Assembly (NCBI GenBank): GCA_030692045.1
Contig: JAUYCX010000041.1
Span: forward strand, 58,370-122,369
From: Candidatus Omnitrophota bacterium
GTDB taxonomy: Bacteria; Omnitrophota; Gorgyraeia; JAUYCX01
Length of the DNA stretch: 64,000 nucleotides
Reading direction: 5' to 3'
Of the stretch, positions 19,401-31,200 are shown piece after piece. Made by a program: the position numbers and the translations under genes. Numbering within the stretch: position 1 is the stretch's first letter; each line of letters begins with the position of its first letter. The notes beneath the pieces were generated by a model. The model saw only the letters and a program-made list of their open reading frames with translations, was not told the DNA's origin and made no database searches.

Positions 19401-21080
19401 TCGTAAATCCCAGAGCGCGCCAGAGATAATTGTGGACATAGAGTAAGTTTCGGAAATTAGGTCACTATAATACAAAAAGTTATTATCTACATTTCTTAAC
19501 CAAGCCTGGCCAGATTTCTCAAGATGAGCAGCCATTCTGGGGTCATTAAGAAAATCTGCAGCAAAATAATCTGAAAGCGCCTCATGAAGAACATATACTT
19601 CTAAATATTCTGGGGGGTCAAGTTCCCATTCAGGCATTAGCTGGCTTTTACCCAACAGGCCCAAACCAAAAACCCTATTGGAAACATAGTGCATATATTC
19701 GTGAGCCACAATGCTGGCATATTGGCCAAAATTCTGAAAAAAAGGCACACCTGTGCCAAATCCCAGAGTATCGCTTCCCGGACTATAATAGGCATTCCAA
19801 ATCCAAGGATACTCTGCAATTTCAACTGTAGTGCCTAAGCGAACTGTATTAGGTATAGTTCCTAATAACTGCGTGATATGATTATGAAAAACATTGGCAT
19901 GGGTAAACACATTGCGCTCGCTGGCAACAGTTTGATAATATGGGTCATCATGCAAGCCCCAGGTAAAATTATGCGTTTGGCCTGCATTAAGATTAGCGCT
20001 GTGTCTGCCATTTTCTATAATATCTCCTGGAATGCGGTCGTCAAAAAGATAAACCTTTAGATACTGCCCTTCCACAAGACTTCTTAAAGAGTGAAGGCTT
20101 CCTGGCACAAGACCAGTAAACTGATAATATCCATTTGCATCTGTGTTTCTGGTGGTGCTGCCATCCAACTTAATAGAATTATTTGGCGCACTGCGAACAA
20201 CAGGCGTATCAAAAGGTGTAGCAGGATAAATTGAAGAGCTGGCTGTTCCGTCAATATTGGCACGCATAACTGCATCATAGAACCTAAGAACCTCTCCTGT
20301 ATGGGCATCTACAAAATGCACAAAGTCGTGAACTGGCCTCGGAAGAGTTGTCTTAACCCGATAAGCTAAACGATAGCTGTAAGCGCCTTGCTCAAATTTA
20401 GGATAAATCACCAAGCGCGTTTGGTCTTCAACATCTCGCACAATTGGCCCCTCTAAATTAAGCTGTCTTAAAATCTGTTCATCTGTGATATTATTTGCTT
20501 CTTGAGAACTAAGTGTTGGCTCAATTGCGCAATCAATAAGAGAATGGTAATCTGAGCCCACAAAAACCAGTTTGCCATTTTGATTAATTCCCACATTTAC
20601 CAAGCCGCCAATAACCTGTAAACCCCTATAGGCTTGCTGAAACACAACAGACCAACCAGTTTGCTCTGAGCTTTGAATCCTGGCTAACAAAAGATTTTCC
20701 ACATTACCTACGCCTAAAATTGGCTCAGAAGAAATAAATTCTTTGACTGCTGCTTCCACCTCTTGTGGCTGTGACTCAGGACTAAGATTAAGCTCAATTG
20801 CGCCATTAAATACTCGGTGAGCTGTGGCTGTTGCAGTATTAAACACAACCTGCCAATTATCGCCATAATGGCGAGTAAATGCCTGCCAGTTGGCAGACTG
20901 CTTTAGCTCATTCTGTTGGATTTTATTGCTGTAAGGAGTATTTGCCAGTCTGGAATTGGGAATGTTTTGGGAAACTTCCTCTTTTAATCTTGCGGATAAA
21001 CTTTCTGGCATCACTGCCCAAACATATGGCATAAAAACTAAGCCCAGTAAAATTGTTACAAAAAGAATTTTTTTAAACAT
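16461..21080 (-). CDS. Secreted gluzincin metalloprotease with propeller, LamG-like and Ig-like modules and C-terminal Hint domain
   Basis: 1,539 residues. Signal peptide (1-22, ending VWA), FTP/PepSY-type propeptide (about 60-260), then a thermolysin/fungalysin-like catalytic domain. Zinc ligands are H460 and H464 in VAHEYMHYVSNR and E500 in LHEALSDYFA; the spacing favours family M36 over M4. A TolB-like beta-propeller runs from about 790 to 1130, a concanavalin-type domain from about 1130 to 1300 and a cadherin/Ig-like domain from about 1300 to 1390. A 134-residue Hint domain starts at C1393 (CLLKGTKISLADG) and ends LVHN at 1526, followed by S1527 and 12 more residues. Serine at +1 would permit a splicing-type step, unlike in the paralogue at 9043-12513. 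GGAGGT lies 6 nt before the ATG. It is probably a surface or secreted protease. Confidence 0.85.
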   Translation of the reverse strand: MFKKILFVTILLGLVFMPYVWAVMPESLSARLKEEVSQNIPNSRLANTPYSNKIQQNELKQSANWQAFTRHYGDNWQVVFNTATATAHRVFNGAIELNLSPESQPQEVEAAVKEFISSEPILGVGNVENLLLARIQSSEQTGWSVVFQQAYRGLQVIGGLVNVGINQNGKLVFVGSDYHSLIDCAIEPTLSSQEANNITDEQILRQLNLEGPIVRDVEDQTRLVIYPKFEQGAYSYRLAYRVKTTLPRPVHDFVHFVDAHTGEVLRFYDAVMRANIDGTASSSIYPATPFDTPVVRSAPNNSIKLDGSTTRNTDANGYYQFTGLVPGSLHSLRSLVEGQYLKVYLFDDRIPGDIIENGRHSANLNAGQTHNFTWGLHDDPYYQTVASERNVFTHANVFHNHITQLLGTIPNTVRLGTTVEIAEYPWIWNAYYSPGSDTLGFGTGVPFFQNFGQYASIVAHEYMHYVSNRVFGLGLLGKSQLMPEWELDPPEYLEVYVLHEALSDYFAADFLNDPRMAAHLEKSGQAWLRNVDNNFLYYSDLISETYSMSTIISGALWDLRELLGTQMAADLVKTAFATYHPRTIADFLTSILLADDDEQPPNILNGTPHFQEIYKAFAIEHEFSGLFIDRYHSVNFNDDNIGLSLGNGNGIVEPGERIELTIPIYNGLFVVNLPYDIQVNSATLTSDSPYITAIVAQGSYGTIPQNEFRNVTYVMDISAQGFLAEELNLNLALDFSVGNTGERFNSNKEVKLALGFKRTIVDAIGEARNKNFDLSGNNIAYASNTAVKVYNLVTREERLIKSYRNEAGSVAARASIDGRTVVWMAQEDEIEKWKVKLYDLGDDLIFGTADDGNGGNVVSVSTWIEGNDYEAIYPKVAGRYILFYKAWESDPSGDSYSYIAYYDMGPDKKYFTQDDGGPHYVTDFPGPYPNTYMWWDSAGISEKGFAWIDRRQADSEVYFFCSADRRVYRITNDTYEQGWARVSDQWIVWQDSRDGNLSIYGYNFGPDGLMYTADDLGEMRLSPGLSTEMQPEISSSHLLYYNSEERMVKVMNLTTGKVIDLDYQPFWPNNHPAVEGSRIAFSGDEFNANGFLYEITTSETIHQEYFNSPLNRDIWTLFDYPSVTSGMLKLTSINASDRKDGILLRRNLDKNEAMTFKADSKFNNLNSHFHAFLEGNRRGESVYRRFGIVAKDNQIYLQRYIGETEFLTPIRNVGTNDVNVWWKVEFEWLPNQSVKLFVYRSDEPRPTTPNATSIDVAWNPRISFATRSDAICFVDNLQILGSPRAILSNQAPRFPESNQQVLNRPAQVGLALSLPVIWQDPDSNPENITMTHANHNNAVPAPILQHNGQEWYWNWIPTALGQYQFSIYIYDDINVGLMDTIRFTIDVRGPGNCLLKGTKISLADGTNKPIEKIAVGDLVLAIKHGKPISRKVLKTFKHPKVAEFYRIKTEDGRILRVTGEHRVFSNGDYRAVKELKLGDSLSILEGDILKKSQIQMMEKIKKQVDVYNFEVEEVQNYFAQGVLVHNSKATPREIEREEL

Positions 21081-21114
21081 CTTACTACCTCCATTTTAGT
21101 GTTTCTGTTAATGA

Positions 21115-21369
21115 GCCCCGCCGCATTCTTGCAGAATGCAAGAGGCGGGGCGAATTAATCCCGAAGCCTCCCGTGGAATCGCTTTGCGATTCCCGGGATT
21201 CAATCCCCGAAATTGCATAAGCAATTTCTGGGGATATCCCGAAAATATCAAACCCTCTGGAATTTCACAAAGTGAAATTCCGAGGACTAAGTCCCGGGAA
21301 TTCTATGAATTCCTCGGGGGAGATTTTCGGGATGCTTAGCCCCTTCCTTAAAAGGTATCAGGAAGGGCT
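21115..21369. ncRNA. Cluster of six hairpins with a nested three-way stem (structured element)
   Basis: This fills the 323-nt gap between the giant ORF and the metalloprotease gene. Hairpins are at 21115-21151 (GCCCCGCC stem), 21169-21198, 21203-21235 (ATCCCCGAAATTGC arm), 21255-21284, 21293-21319 and 21338-21369. ATCCCGAAAAT at 21236-21246 pairs with ATTTTCGGGAT at 21323-21333, enclosing two of the hairpins. Loops are only 3-5 nt. It could be a processing or termination structure of the giant transcript, a leader of the protease mRNA, or a cluster of palindromic repeats; sequence alone cannot separate these. Confidence 0.55.
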
Positions 21370-21403
21370 ACCCATCTGGGTTAGGCGAGGGACAGACCTT
21401 TTT

Positions 21404-22260
21404 TCACCTCCCTTCATAATTCAATTCACCCTCAACCCAAACAAACCATTCATCAAATTCCGTAGAATAGAGCTGACCAGACAACGGGTCTGTAACGCGC
21501 AGCTTAAAGCTGTCTCTAATTTCCATTCTCAAAATTTTTCCCTCAGGGCTATGTAAGTAATAAATGCGCTGATTTTGTTTCTGGATTAGCCAGCTTTTAC
21601 CGTCTTTACCCTCAACCTTTTCTACTTCTGCGTCGGGGGCAAAATAAATAGTGCCTACAGGTTCATTCAGCGCCCAGTCACTGCTTTGCGGTTTTTTTAG
21701 CACAACGCGCTGGGCAATTCCTAAAATGTCTTTGGGATTGGTTGTTACTTTGGGTGGCTGGCAATCTTTCATATCCTTAAGATGAAACTCTGCTGAACCA
21801 GCTTTAAGCATCTTCCAATGTAGGTAAAGCATATGCGGCTTTTTAGTGGATGCGTTTCGATAATATTTAATTCCCTTTCGACGAGCATGCTGTTTGAGCC
21901 AATTACACAGAGCTGTGGCTATACCGTGTTTTTGATATTCTGGTAAGATATGCAATTCAATAAACCACAATTCTCCACTACTTATAACCCATTCAAAGCC
22001 AGTTATTTCACCTGGTGGCGGGTCATCAATGCGTAGATCACTAAACCATATCTCAAAATGCCCTCCATAAGGTACTGAATCACTACGAATGATTTCAAGT
22101 TGCCCTTCTGCTGATTTCTTAACCGTTGCCCAGACCAACTTACCATTTTTATCCAACCGCTCTATAGTGCCATCTGGATAAATTACGATACTGCTCCAAT
22201 GTCTGCGCCTCTTTGCTAAGCGGCAAAGCTGCTGTTCTGTTTTGTGATTATTTTTTGTGC
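21404..22260 (-). other. Giant ORF module 35: C-terminal GNAT acetyltransferase
   Basis: Residues about 13914-14198, the end of the giant protein. FIELHILPEYQKHGIATALC then NWLKQHARRKGIKYYRNAS is GNAT motif A (QxxGxA acetyl-CoA loop) with the following helix. GGHFEIWFSDLRIDD precedes it. A beta-rich tail of about 110 residues after it (VRLKV-, YFAPD-, YSTEFDEW-type strands) is unrecognised. GNAT enzymes move acetyl from acetyl-CoA to amines; the substrate is unknown. Confidence 0.7.
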
Positions 22261-25200
22261 CAGAATGTATTGCCGTGCCAAACGGCAGGAAAGATAACCA
22301 TAAAAGCAAACCAAAAACTGCGGTTAAGGGAAGGGAAAAGATTTCAAGCCCCAATGAGAGAATCGGGGCGCCGCCCGACATTCTGTCGGGCGGCGCCTGA
22401 GGCCAAATAGGATTAGCCGGCACTCCCGCCGCCCAGACGTTGGACGCACTCAACAATAATCCCAAAATACTTAAAAGCCCAATCGGCACCAAGACGCTAA
22501 CAGACGATTCGCCCTGTTGTACTTCTTGCTGATTGTAAAAATGAATATGCGCTGCATTTTCGGCTAATCCAATGAATTCAATAAGGATTTTTCCCTGTTC
22601 AATCGTTTTACTGTTGAGTTTGATTTTATAAAAGTAGGCATTGTCAGGAAATTTACCATACAGCAATATCACTTGACTGCCGGCTTTGCTTATAATTATT
22701 GAACCCGAAGCTATAATGTTTCCCTCTTTATCAACGACTTCTGCCTGTGCTATCCCCGTTAACAGCGTTTTAAATTGAAACAGAATGCTCAGTAAAGGAC
22801 GCTTTGCTTCTATATAAAAAATAGTTGGGTTAGGACTTTTTTCGAAATAACGCTCTTCAAGGCTGAAAGTCTCTGTTTTAGATAACGGCTGCGTTAACGG
22901 GGTATGCGCAAATGACCTAGTTAAACCCGCTACCAAACTCATCACAAAAAAGAGCATAACCGGCACCAAGGAACTCATAGATTGTCGGCTATTCGCACGA
23001 GCCTTCTTTGCAAAGGCGGCTTTTTCTCCTTTATTGAATCTTAAAACCTCACCCTTGACTTCTTGTAATTCGGGGTCCTTTAATCTTTCAATAACCGCTG
23101 CGCGAGAGAGATGGCATTTTTCAACCAGCATTTTGATTGTAATCACATCGCGGCCTTCTTCTTTAAGTCCTTGGTAGGCATCTAAAATTTTTCTCTGACT
23201 TTTGGCCCTTTTCGACCGCGCTATTGCTTCTGCACGTTTTTTGGTCCACTCTGTTGTCTTAGGAAGGCTATCCAACAATGGTTTCAAAAGCCGGTGATTT
23301 TTATATCGATAAAATGTCACTCTGGAAACCCCATTGGCAATAATAATCTGATCGTTAAATTCCTTAATTCTGCGCCTCATCCGGTTAATCTTGTCCATGA
23401 TGCCTTTGATTGTCGAATATTCTTTAACCGACAGGCTTAGCGCCAGCTGTTCTCTTTCTCTCTCTTTGGACTGGGGGCGATTTTGAACAGCATCCCGGAC
23501 TAAAGGATTAAGCCGCATTCGTCTGCGCAGTGTTGTACGGCAAATTCCGGCTTTGGCGCAGATAATTTTGATCATCACATTGGTCTCGCCAATGGACAGG
23601 TAATAATTAATAGCATCCGAGATCGCTTTATCAGTGCGGTTTGTCTTCGACGGAAAAGAGCGGTTTTCCGGGGACATGTACCTTTTTGTTTCTTCTGGAT
23701 TTTCGTAGCTAAATTCGCCTTTGCCGCTTGCCATTCCAAAAGCTAACGGGAAAATAAATAATGTCGCGGAAAAGGCGGCGTGAGGAAGTAAAATCCCCAG
23801 AAATGATAAGATAATGAATGGCAAAAGGTCTCCCAGATGAGAATTTCTCTTAGAGGAATCGCGCTTCGAATTCGGTTCTTGAGTTTTCCTCTGGAAAGGC
23901 ACTATTCGAGCACCCTGATTCCTTGTATTGTTATCTGCATTCGAACTGGCATGAGGATCATTTTTAAGTTTAAGAATATAGAAATTACGACCCAGCGATA
24001 TAAAATCAATTTCCGGAAAGGCTTCTTGAAGCATCGTAGTCAAAGCCACAGTATCACTAACTGCTTCATCTCCTGTAAAAGACTCAAGACGTAAAACTGC
24101 AAGATGTAGATACTTAGCCAAAAGTGACCTGGCGATGGAATTAAACACATTCATAAAGTCATCCCATGACATGCTCAGCGAAGAAATAAAGGGCACTTGC
24201 ATTTCTAAGGAATAAGCCACTTCCCTATTATTATGAAAAATAGCTGGCGTATTAAAAACAAGGCTGTCGCAACGTCCAATAAAAAGATTTTCGCCTGGCA
24301 AATCACGCACAATTTGAATTTGAATATCTGAAGGAAGTTCCCCTGTATCTCGCCAATACTGAACATTTACGCTCGCTAAGATGATATAAATTTGGAATAT
24401 GTCAGAAGCAGTTATGGACTTGGCGCCATAATCAGAAAGTGTAGCAATTAGAACCCCTGTTCCGGTACCTAAATCACGGACAGATTTACCCTCAAAGAAC
24501 TGAGGATATCGCCTGCGAACCTCATTTAATACCTCCCGGAAATCATAGCTGTTGATGTGATTCGCTGTCATAACAAGTTCCTGTTCATGACTAAAATCTT
24601 CCAAGGAGCGCTCGGTCAAAATAAACATCCTCCTTACCTTACTTCTACCTTCTTTTTGTGGAAATGTTACGATTGTTCTTTTTAATACGAAATATGTTGC
24701 CAGGCTTTTCCCAAAAGGATGAGGCAGGGCATTTGCGGTTTCTTCTGCCCATTGCCTTACACGGCTATGAAATACTCCGAAATAGTCTTCTTCTACTTTC
24801 TCTCGGACAAATAAATCAATAAAATCAATAAAAAGGATATTGTCTGCAAAATTTGCCAGAATTCCATAAGGCAAGACAGTCTCAGCTTGCGAATGCTCTT
24901 TTTCTAAAGCAATCTCTTGATTTCTTATGACGCGTGTTAGTAGATATGCCTCTTGGGCAAAGCCCATATCATAATTAACCCCTGCCAAATTCTCACCGCC
25001 TAAATTAGGATCTTCTCTTAAATCAAATTTAAGCAATTCCCAAATAAATTCCTTTCCCTCCTGAGTTAATTCAAATGGAATAACGCCGTTTCTTGAACTG
25101 ACTTGGGAAATAGGGAAATTGGGTTCTAAGCTTCCCAACGAATTCAATAGTAGTTTAAAAGATTTGAAGGTAACAAATGAACCGAAAATCTCCGCTAAAC

Positions 25201-28200
25201 GTGCGCTGGCAGGGTCTTCTGCATCAGAATCTAATGTCATTGCAAATGGAAAGGAAATAAAAGGAATAATAAGAAAAACAAAAGAAAAGAAGTAAGACAA
25301 GATTACGAAAAAGCCTTGCGATGCCTCTAACGGTGGTGCATGTGCCCAGGACAAAAGATTTTCTATAAACTCAAATAAAAATCCACCTAAACCAAAAAAT
25401 GCTATGCAGCAATTCAAGTTATTAACATCAAGGTCTGAACGAGCCATAGGACCTTGCACATATTGCTTTACAAGCTCTTTAAATTTTTCATCAATTTTTA
25501 ATCTACTGAGGCCTTTCTCCTGCCTTTGCTCATACTCTGTATGCTCTTCCTGCCAACGTAACAAAATACTCAACTCGTCAAAAACCTTTACTTGACTATC
25601 AGAAATTCTAAGTTCTTCTAATTCAGCTTCTAAGTCTTCCTCCTCTAATCTTTTTAAAATTGCTCTTTTGTTTAAAATATATTTGCAACTGCCTTTATAA
25701 TCCCATCCCTGTGGCGCCATATATTCGTTCACAAAACTCTTTGAAAATAAGCTATAAAACTTATCATCTTCTTGATTGAGTTCTGAGCGAGGTTTTTTAC
25801 TGCGTAATTTAAATTTTACTATTGCGACAATCTGTTCATCATTAAGCGGATTGTCTCTAAAATCTGCCAAATGCTTTGAAATAAATTCTTGTATTCTTTT
25901 ATTCAATTCTCCCAAGTACCAACTTGACTTAAGATTAGACCTTATGTGCCCACTTAGAGCCAGTCCTTTTTCTGCATCAGGATTAACCCTTTTGTATTCT
26001 TTCTCTAAATACTCTAACATCCTAGAGGTTGTAACTTTAGTATACAAAGGTATTCCTGTTATACTTTCGTAGAAGTATGTCAGTATCTCTAATAACTCAG
26101 GCCTATCTTCTGGAACATGTTTATGGAATGTGGCACACACGTGATAGACGCTAGGACCCCTCTTTCTATCCCATACATCAACTGTGCCAAAATGAATTTC
26201 TGCATCAGCACAAAAAGAACGTAATACAAATTGGGCAGTAACAGAGGTTGCTCCCATAGCCACTGCCTCATCAATAACAAAGACCTTTCTTTTTCTTAAA
26301 ATTCTTCCCCATCTTGTGTGTTTAAGCAATGCGTTTAGTAAGGGACGGCTTAAATGTTTAGCTTTGTCTTTATCTTCGCCCTGACAGAGATTAGACATTG
26401 CCTCTGCGCAACTTTTGAATAGCTCAATGTAAATCTTGCCAAAGGCAAATTCTCTATCTGGACTGTGTCTTGCTACATCAATCCTTAGGGCTAATTCATT
26501 ATTTATTCTTTTTAGCTGTTCGATGTGACTGTCCTCAACAACCCAACCATTTTCCCTTATTTCATCGCGAATCCTATAAATCTCGTATCTTTCATCAAGG
26601 ACTATCTCAGCAATATACATTAAGACCTTATGAAAAGGTCTTGATTTTAAGCTATTAAAACTCGTTATTGTCTCATCATCATCTTCCTTAGCCTTTAAAC
26701 GTATATACGCATTGACCCTCTCCTGCTCCTTGGGATGCAAATCTGTGAATGCCTTATATAATTCATCCCATAATTGCCCTTCAACATACTGTCTTTTTTC
26801 TCTCCAACTCAACATTGAGATTATCATCCCAGCCAATTCCCCTGACTGCCTGTAGCTATGGATATTGCAGGTTTTGAAATTTGCAGGTAACCTTATACCA
26901 TTCTCATTCAGATAGTTTATTAAATTTTCCCAAGAGTGAACTAACAATAAACTACCCCGCTCCAGAAATAAAGGTAGCATTTCATCTTCTTTAAATCTTT
27001 TCAAATAGGCAATCAAAGGCAGTAAATAAAGAAACATCTCTTCAGCCAATATTAAATCCTCTTGCCCCATAGGCCTTTTCAGGGACCCCAGAAAATTAAG
27101 TTGAAAATAGAACTTCAGACTTCTAAATAATGTTATGCTACGCAGGGTCTCTTTTTCTTCGCTTAAAGCCTCTTCATGCTCACGGGATTTGTAGCCAGCA
27201 GCAAAATCGTAAACTCTTATACCAACCTCTTTAGTTTCTTCTTTATCTTTTACTTGTAGAAAATAGAATCTACGCGTATTCCATCTTTTCTCCTGAGTAT
27301 CTATCTCCTCTAATGTCTTGTTAAGACCTCTTCGCCAACCCTTTATAATTATTGAACCTTTATCTAAGGTAGTTGTGTCTCTTGTCAAACGAGTAAGCTC
27401 TTCTTCTATATCTTTACCCAAATTACCTTCGGAAAGGTCTTCTAACAAAATCAAAACCTTTCCTTGCTCAATAAATCTTTTAAGTCCCTGAAGCCTGGGT
27501 TGGGAATGAATAAATTTAAGGATACTGCTAAGCTCAAGGCCAACTAAGCCTTTATCAAAGACAACCACAATTCTCCAAGAATTATTAGCCTTATCATTCT
27601 CATACTCTATTGCTTGCCTTAAAATATATAATAAATCTATTGCCATTTCTCCCACAGTTCCTGCAAAAAGTACCATTGGCCTTTTCCATTCAAATACTTT
27701 TTTACAAAAAAGTTCACCTGTATCGAAACTTAGCTTTGTTTGGGATAAATTCCTTAATTTTTTCATAAAAGTTTGTAATTTTTCATTAGCTACATCTTCT
27801 GCCTGAGAATTCAATGAATTAGATAGTGCTAAAACCTTCTCCCAATCATAAGCTGTAAATCTGGCTATATCTATGCCTTCAAATGCATCTAATACATTTT
27901 TATTTGCCCTCAAAACTCTATCTTCCCAATCAGATACTTTTGCACTGGCACCCAATAAGGCAACTGGCAAGAAAAAGAAAAAGGAAAGAAAAACAAAAAC
28001 TGCGGATAAGGGGTGGGAAAGGATTTCTAAGAATCCAAAAGGCGGTGCGCGGGTTAAATCCGTCATGCCTTGCATGGCCTGCGCGGCAAACACATCTTGC
28101 GCCAGCAAAATTCCCAGAAGCGGCAGTAAAATTAAAGCAAAATATTTAGGGAGGTTTCTGGATTTGTGCTTAAGTATGTCCCTGTGGGACACATCTGGCT

Positions 28201-31200
28201 TTGAATCCAGAAATGTCCCTATCCCCTTCTCAAAAATAGATTTTTCTTTTGCGCGAGGAAAAAGTTTAATAACCATTAAAAGTAAAACGCCCATACCAAC
28301 AAAACCAGGCATAAAGGGCAAAATCATAGCATACTGTAGAAAAGCAAGAAAACTATTCCACGCTCCATGCGCCACAATGGCCGTTATTAGTTTATTCGTG
28401 CGGACGTAAAGTGAAGTAATTACGATGCTCGTCATAAATTGAATCAAAAATCTGGCCAAAGGAATATCGGTCGGTTCAGTCAAAACATGAATCCAGGCAA
28501 CAATAATGCCGGAGATAATAAGACTCTTTCCTACACCAATTTTTAATTTTTTGACCAGTAAATTTCTAAAGATAAACCACGAATGGAGTATTTCTTCAGC
28601 GATCGGCGCAAAAACACAAGAACTCAACAACACAATCGGTGCAATAAAAGAATGCGGTACCAAATTTAATTCAGTTAAAAGACACAAGCTACCGACGATT
28701 GCTGCCGTAATCATGAAAAGGAAAAACTGTATATTTTCGTTCCATTTTTGCTTGGGTGGGATTTTGTCAGACCTGCTGTTTTGCTCATCGACAACAGATA
28801 ATCTTTCGTTTCTCTCTTCTGCCTTGACAAAAAATGGATATTCTTCGGGATGTTTTTCAACAGCTAAGACTGGAACAACCTGGATTTCCACCTTCATATT
28901 GGTTATTCCTTTATCCCAGAAATTCGTCAAAGACTGTCTATACCAAATTTCATCTGGAACCAAGATATAAACCATCTGGACTTCTTCTAATTTTCCTGAG
29001 GAGTGCCATATCTTTTCTTTTATAAAAGTTTTCATATTGAAGATGGCTTGGGGACCTACAATCTTAACAATGCTTTCTGCGGGAGCAATGCCGTTACCTT
29101 CATACCAATGGTAATAATCCCGAACACCTCTTAAAAGTTCCCAAGAATTCTCTTGAGGCAACCATCTTAAAATATGTGGACCCTTGGCACCCTGCAGAAA
29201 CACCTGAATGCCTTGCTCCTTTTTAAAATATATAAACAAGGGCTGGGTCAATCCTTGATGTCTTGTATTTTCAACATCTCCATATCCCACAGCCGTAGAT
29301 TCATCAGGATTTTTCAATGGTAAAATCTCGTATGCATCATTTCTGGTGGGTAAATAATCTTTAGCCAGTGACAGTGACCAATCAGCTGTTGCGTATTCTG
29401 CCCTAAATAGATACCCTGGCCGCCTAACAGGAGAATCAGTAAATGACCAAGGAGTAAAATCATAAATTTTCCCTTCTAATCTTTTGAATTGATTTAAAAT
29501 CTCAGGAATGCTTTCGAGTGTGGCTGTTTCTATATTGACGACACCATCATCTCTAGTTTGTTCATCTTTACTCTTTGTTATCCCTCTTGTTTCAAAATAA
29601 CGCCAGAGCAAATACGCAACAATGATAGCAACAACCAGAATTCCCGATGTCCATCCTAAAACAGGTATCACCATCATCGACTGGTTATAAAGTTTACTGG
29701 GAGACTGCCTGGCGCCATTTTGAATAGAAGGTATGCTTGTGCCTTGCCTAAAACCAATTTTATAACCCTTTTTAATTGCCAGGCCAAAGGTAGCGCGGCC
29801 AAATCCTCTCTCAGGATTAAAAACCAAAACAGACCAGCTGCGAAATCCTAAGCCCCATTCTTGAAGACGCGGCTGATTTGTTAAGCAAGCCCAAAACGAG
29901 TTGTATCTAAGCTCTAAAGAATTTTTCCTCTGGTTTATTCCCCTGGCTGTTTCCAGGCTAAAATCATTTAATTCAACTTGCGTAACTACTAATCCGGTAT
30001 TTTCCTGCTCGAACAAATAGTTAAATAATCCTCCAGTGGTTAAGGCAACAGGACCTAACTGAGTTTTTCTTTTAAGCCAGAAGCTATGGCCGTATTCTTC
30101 TTTCCAGGCCCAGGAACCCTCTGTATTTGCACGCGCTAATGAAAGACGCGTTCCCCAACTATTAAAGTCTGCAAATGTGCCAACGACATTCGGTTCAAGT
30201 CTTATTGAGCCAAAGTTCAATCTCGCCCCAGCATTTCCTGAGAAGACCTCGCTGTTGACGCGCTTAAAGCTCTGTGTTCTAAAGAATGTGCCAACATGGG
30301 AGTTAATGCGAAGTTGAGACTCAAAATTGCGAACAAGTTCATCTTCTCCTCTTCTGTAAATAGCGGCGCCACAGGAAATCCTGGAATCCCTTTCAGAATT
30401 CCTCCAATTAAGACGAATTCCACGCTGACTAACAGCGCCAGCATCATTTGCGTGGGCCAAAGAAATCAATTCCACATCGCTTGCGACGGATAAAGGCTTT
30501 TTCTTGCCAATAGTTCTTTGGGTATTGATAATGCGCTTTGTGCCAAAAGAAACACTGTTTGCATGATTCTGTATGCCAATTGTGGGTTTGGGAGATATGG
30601 AAATGGCATGCTGAGTATCCGAAGGAACCGCTAAAGGCATAAATTCTTCTCTTAAAATTTCCCGCTTTCTCTCATCAAATACCTTTTGCTTTAAATAATT
30701 TTCCTCCTCTTCATTTAAGTCGATGCTTCTTAAGGTATCTGGCAAAGGAAAATCAAATTGAGGTAGGGTTAATGTCGAATCTGAGGGAGGTTGTGGCAAA
30801 TCCACAGGCGGCAAAGGACTGGCAAGGCTTTGAGTAGCGCCCATTAAGAAAAATAGCATAAGAAATTTTAATGCTGTTCTGCGGCCTTGTTTTATCCTCT
30901 CAATTAATTGAACTGCCTCGTCAAAAAGCTGTGCATAAACTCCTGCATTAAACCATTGACTGAACCTCACAAAAAGAGTAATAGTTTTATGCTCTAAAGA
31001 AACAGAAACTACTCCTTTTGCCGACAGGAATCGTCTAACCAGAACAACCTTCAATTGCCAATCTTTTAAATCCCGTCCATTTTGTTTTTGCCAATTTTCC
31101 CAGAGCTTAAGATAAAAGCAAACCGGCCTATCATAATAGGTTCTATTTGTTCCGGGTAAACATAATTGTGTTTCCCATTGCTCAAGATATTTTCTGGATA

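Noticed and set aside
9043..21080. The Hint domains as true self-splicing inteins
   Set aside because: They sit at the C-terminus with 11-13 residues left, no homing endonuclease, and one has lysine at +1. Cleavage or transfer is more likely than splicing.
27873..28970. Plus-strand frames of 178 and 154 residues as genes
   Set aside because: They run opposite to well-recognised modules (spacer 14 and the CPBP protease), lack ribosome sites and show no known motifs. They are shadows of the real frame, as are similar plus-strand frames near 41.4, 56 and 60.7 kb.
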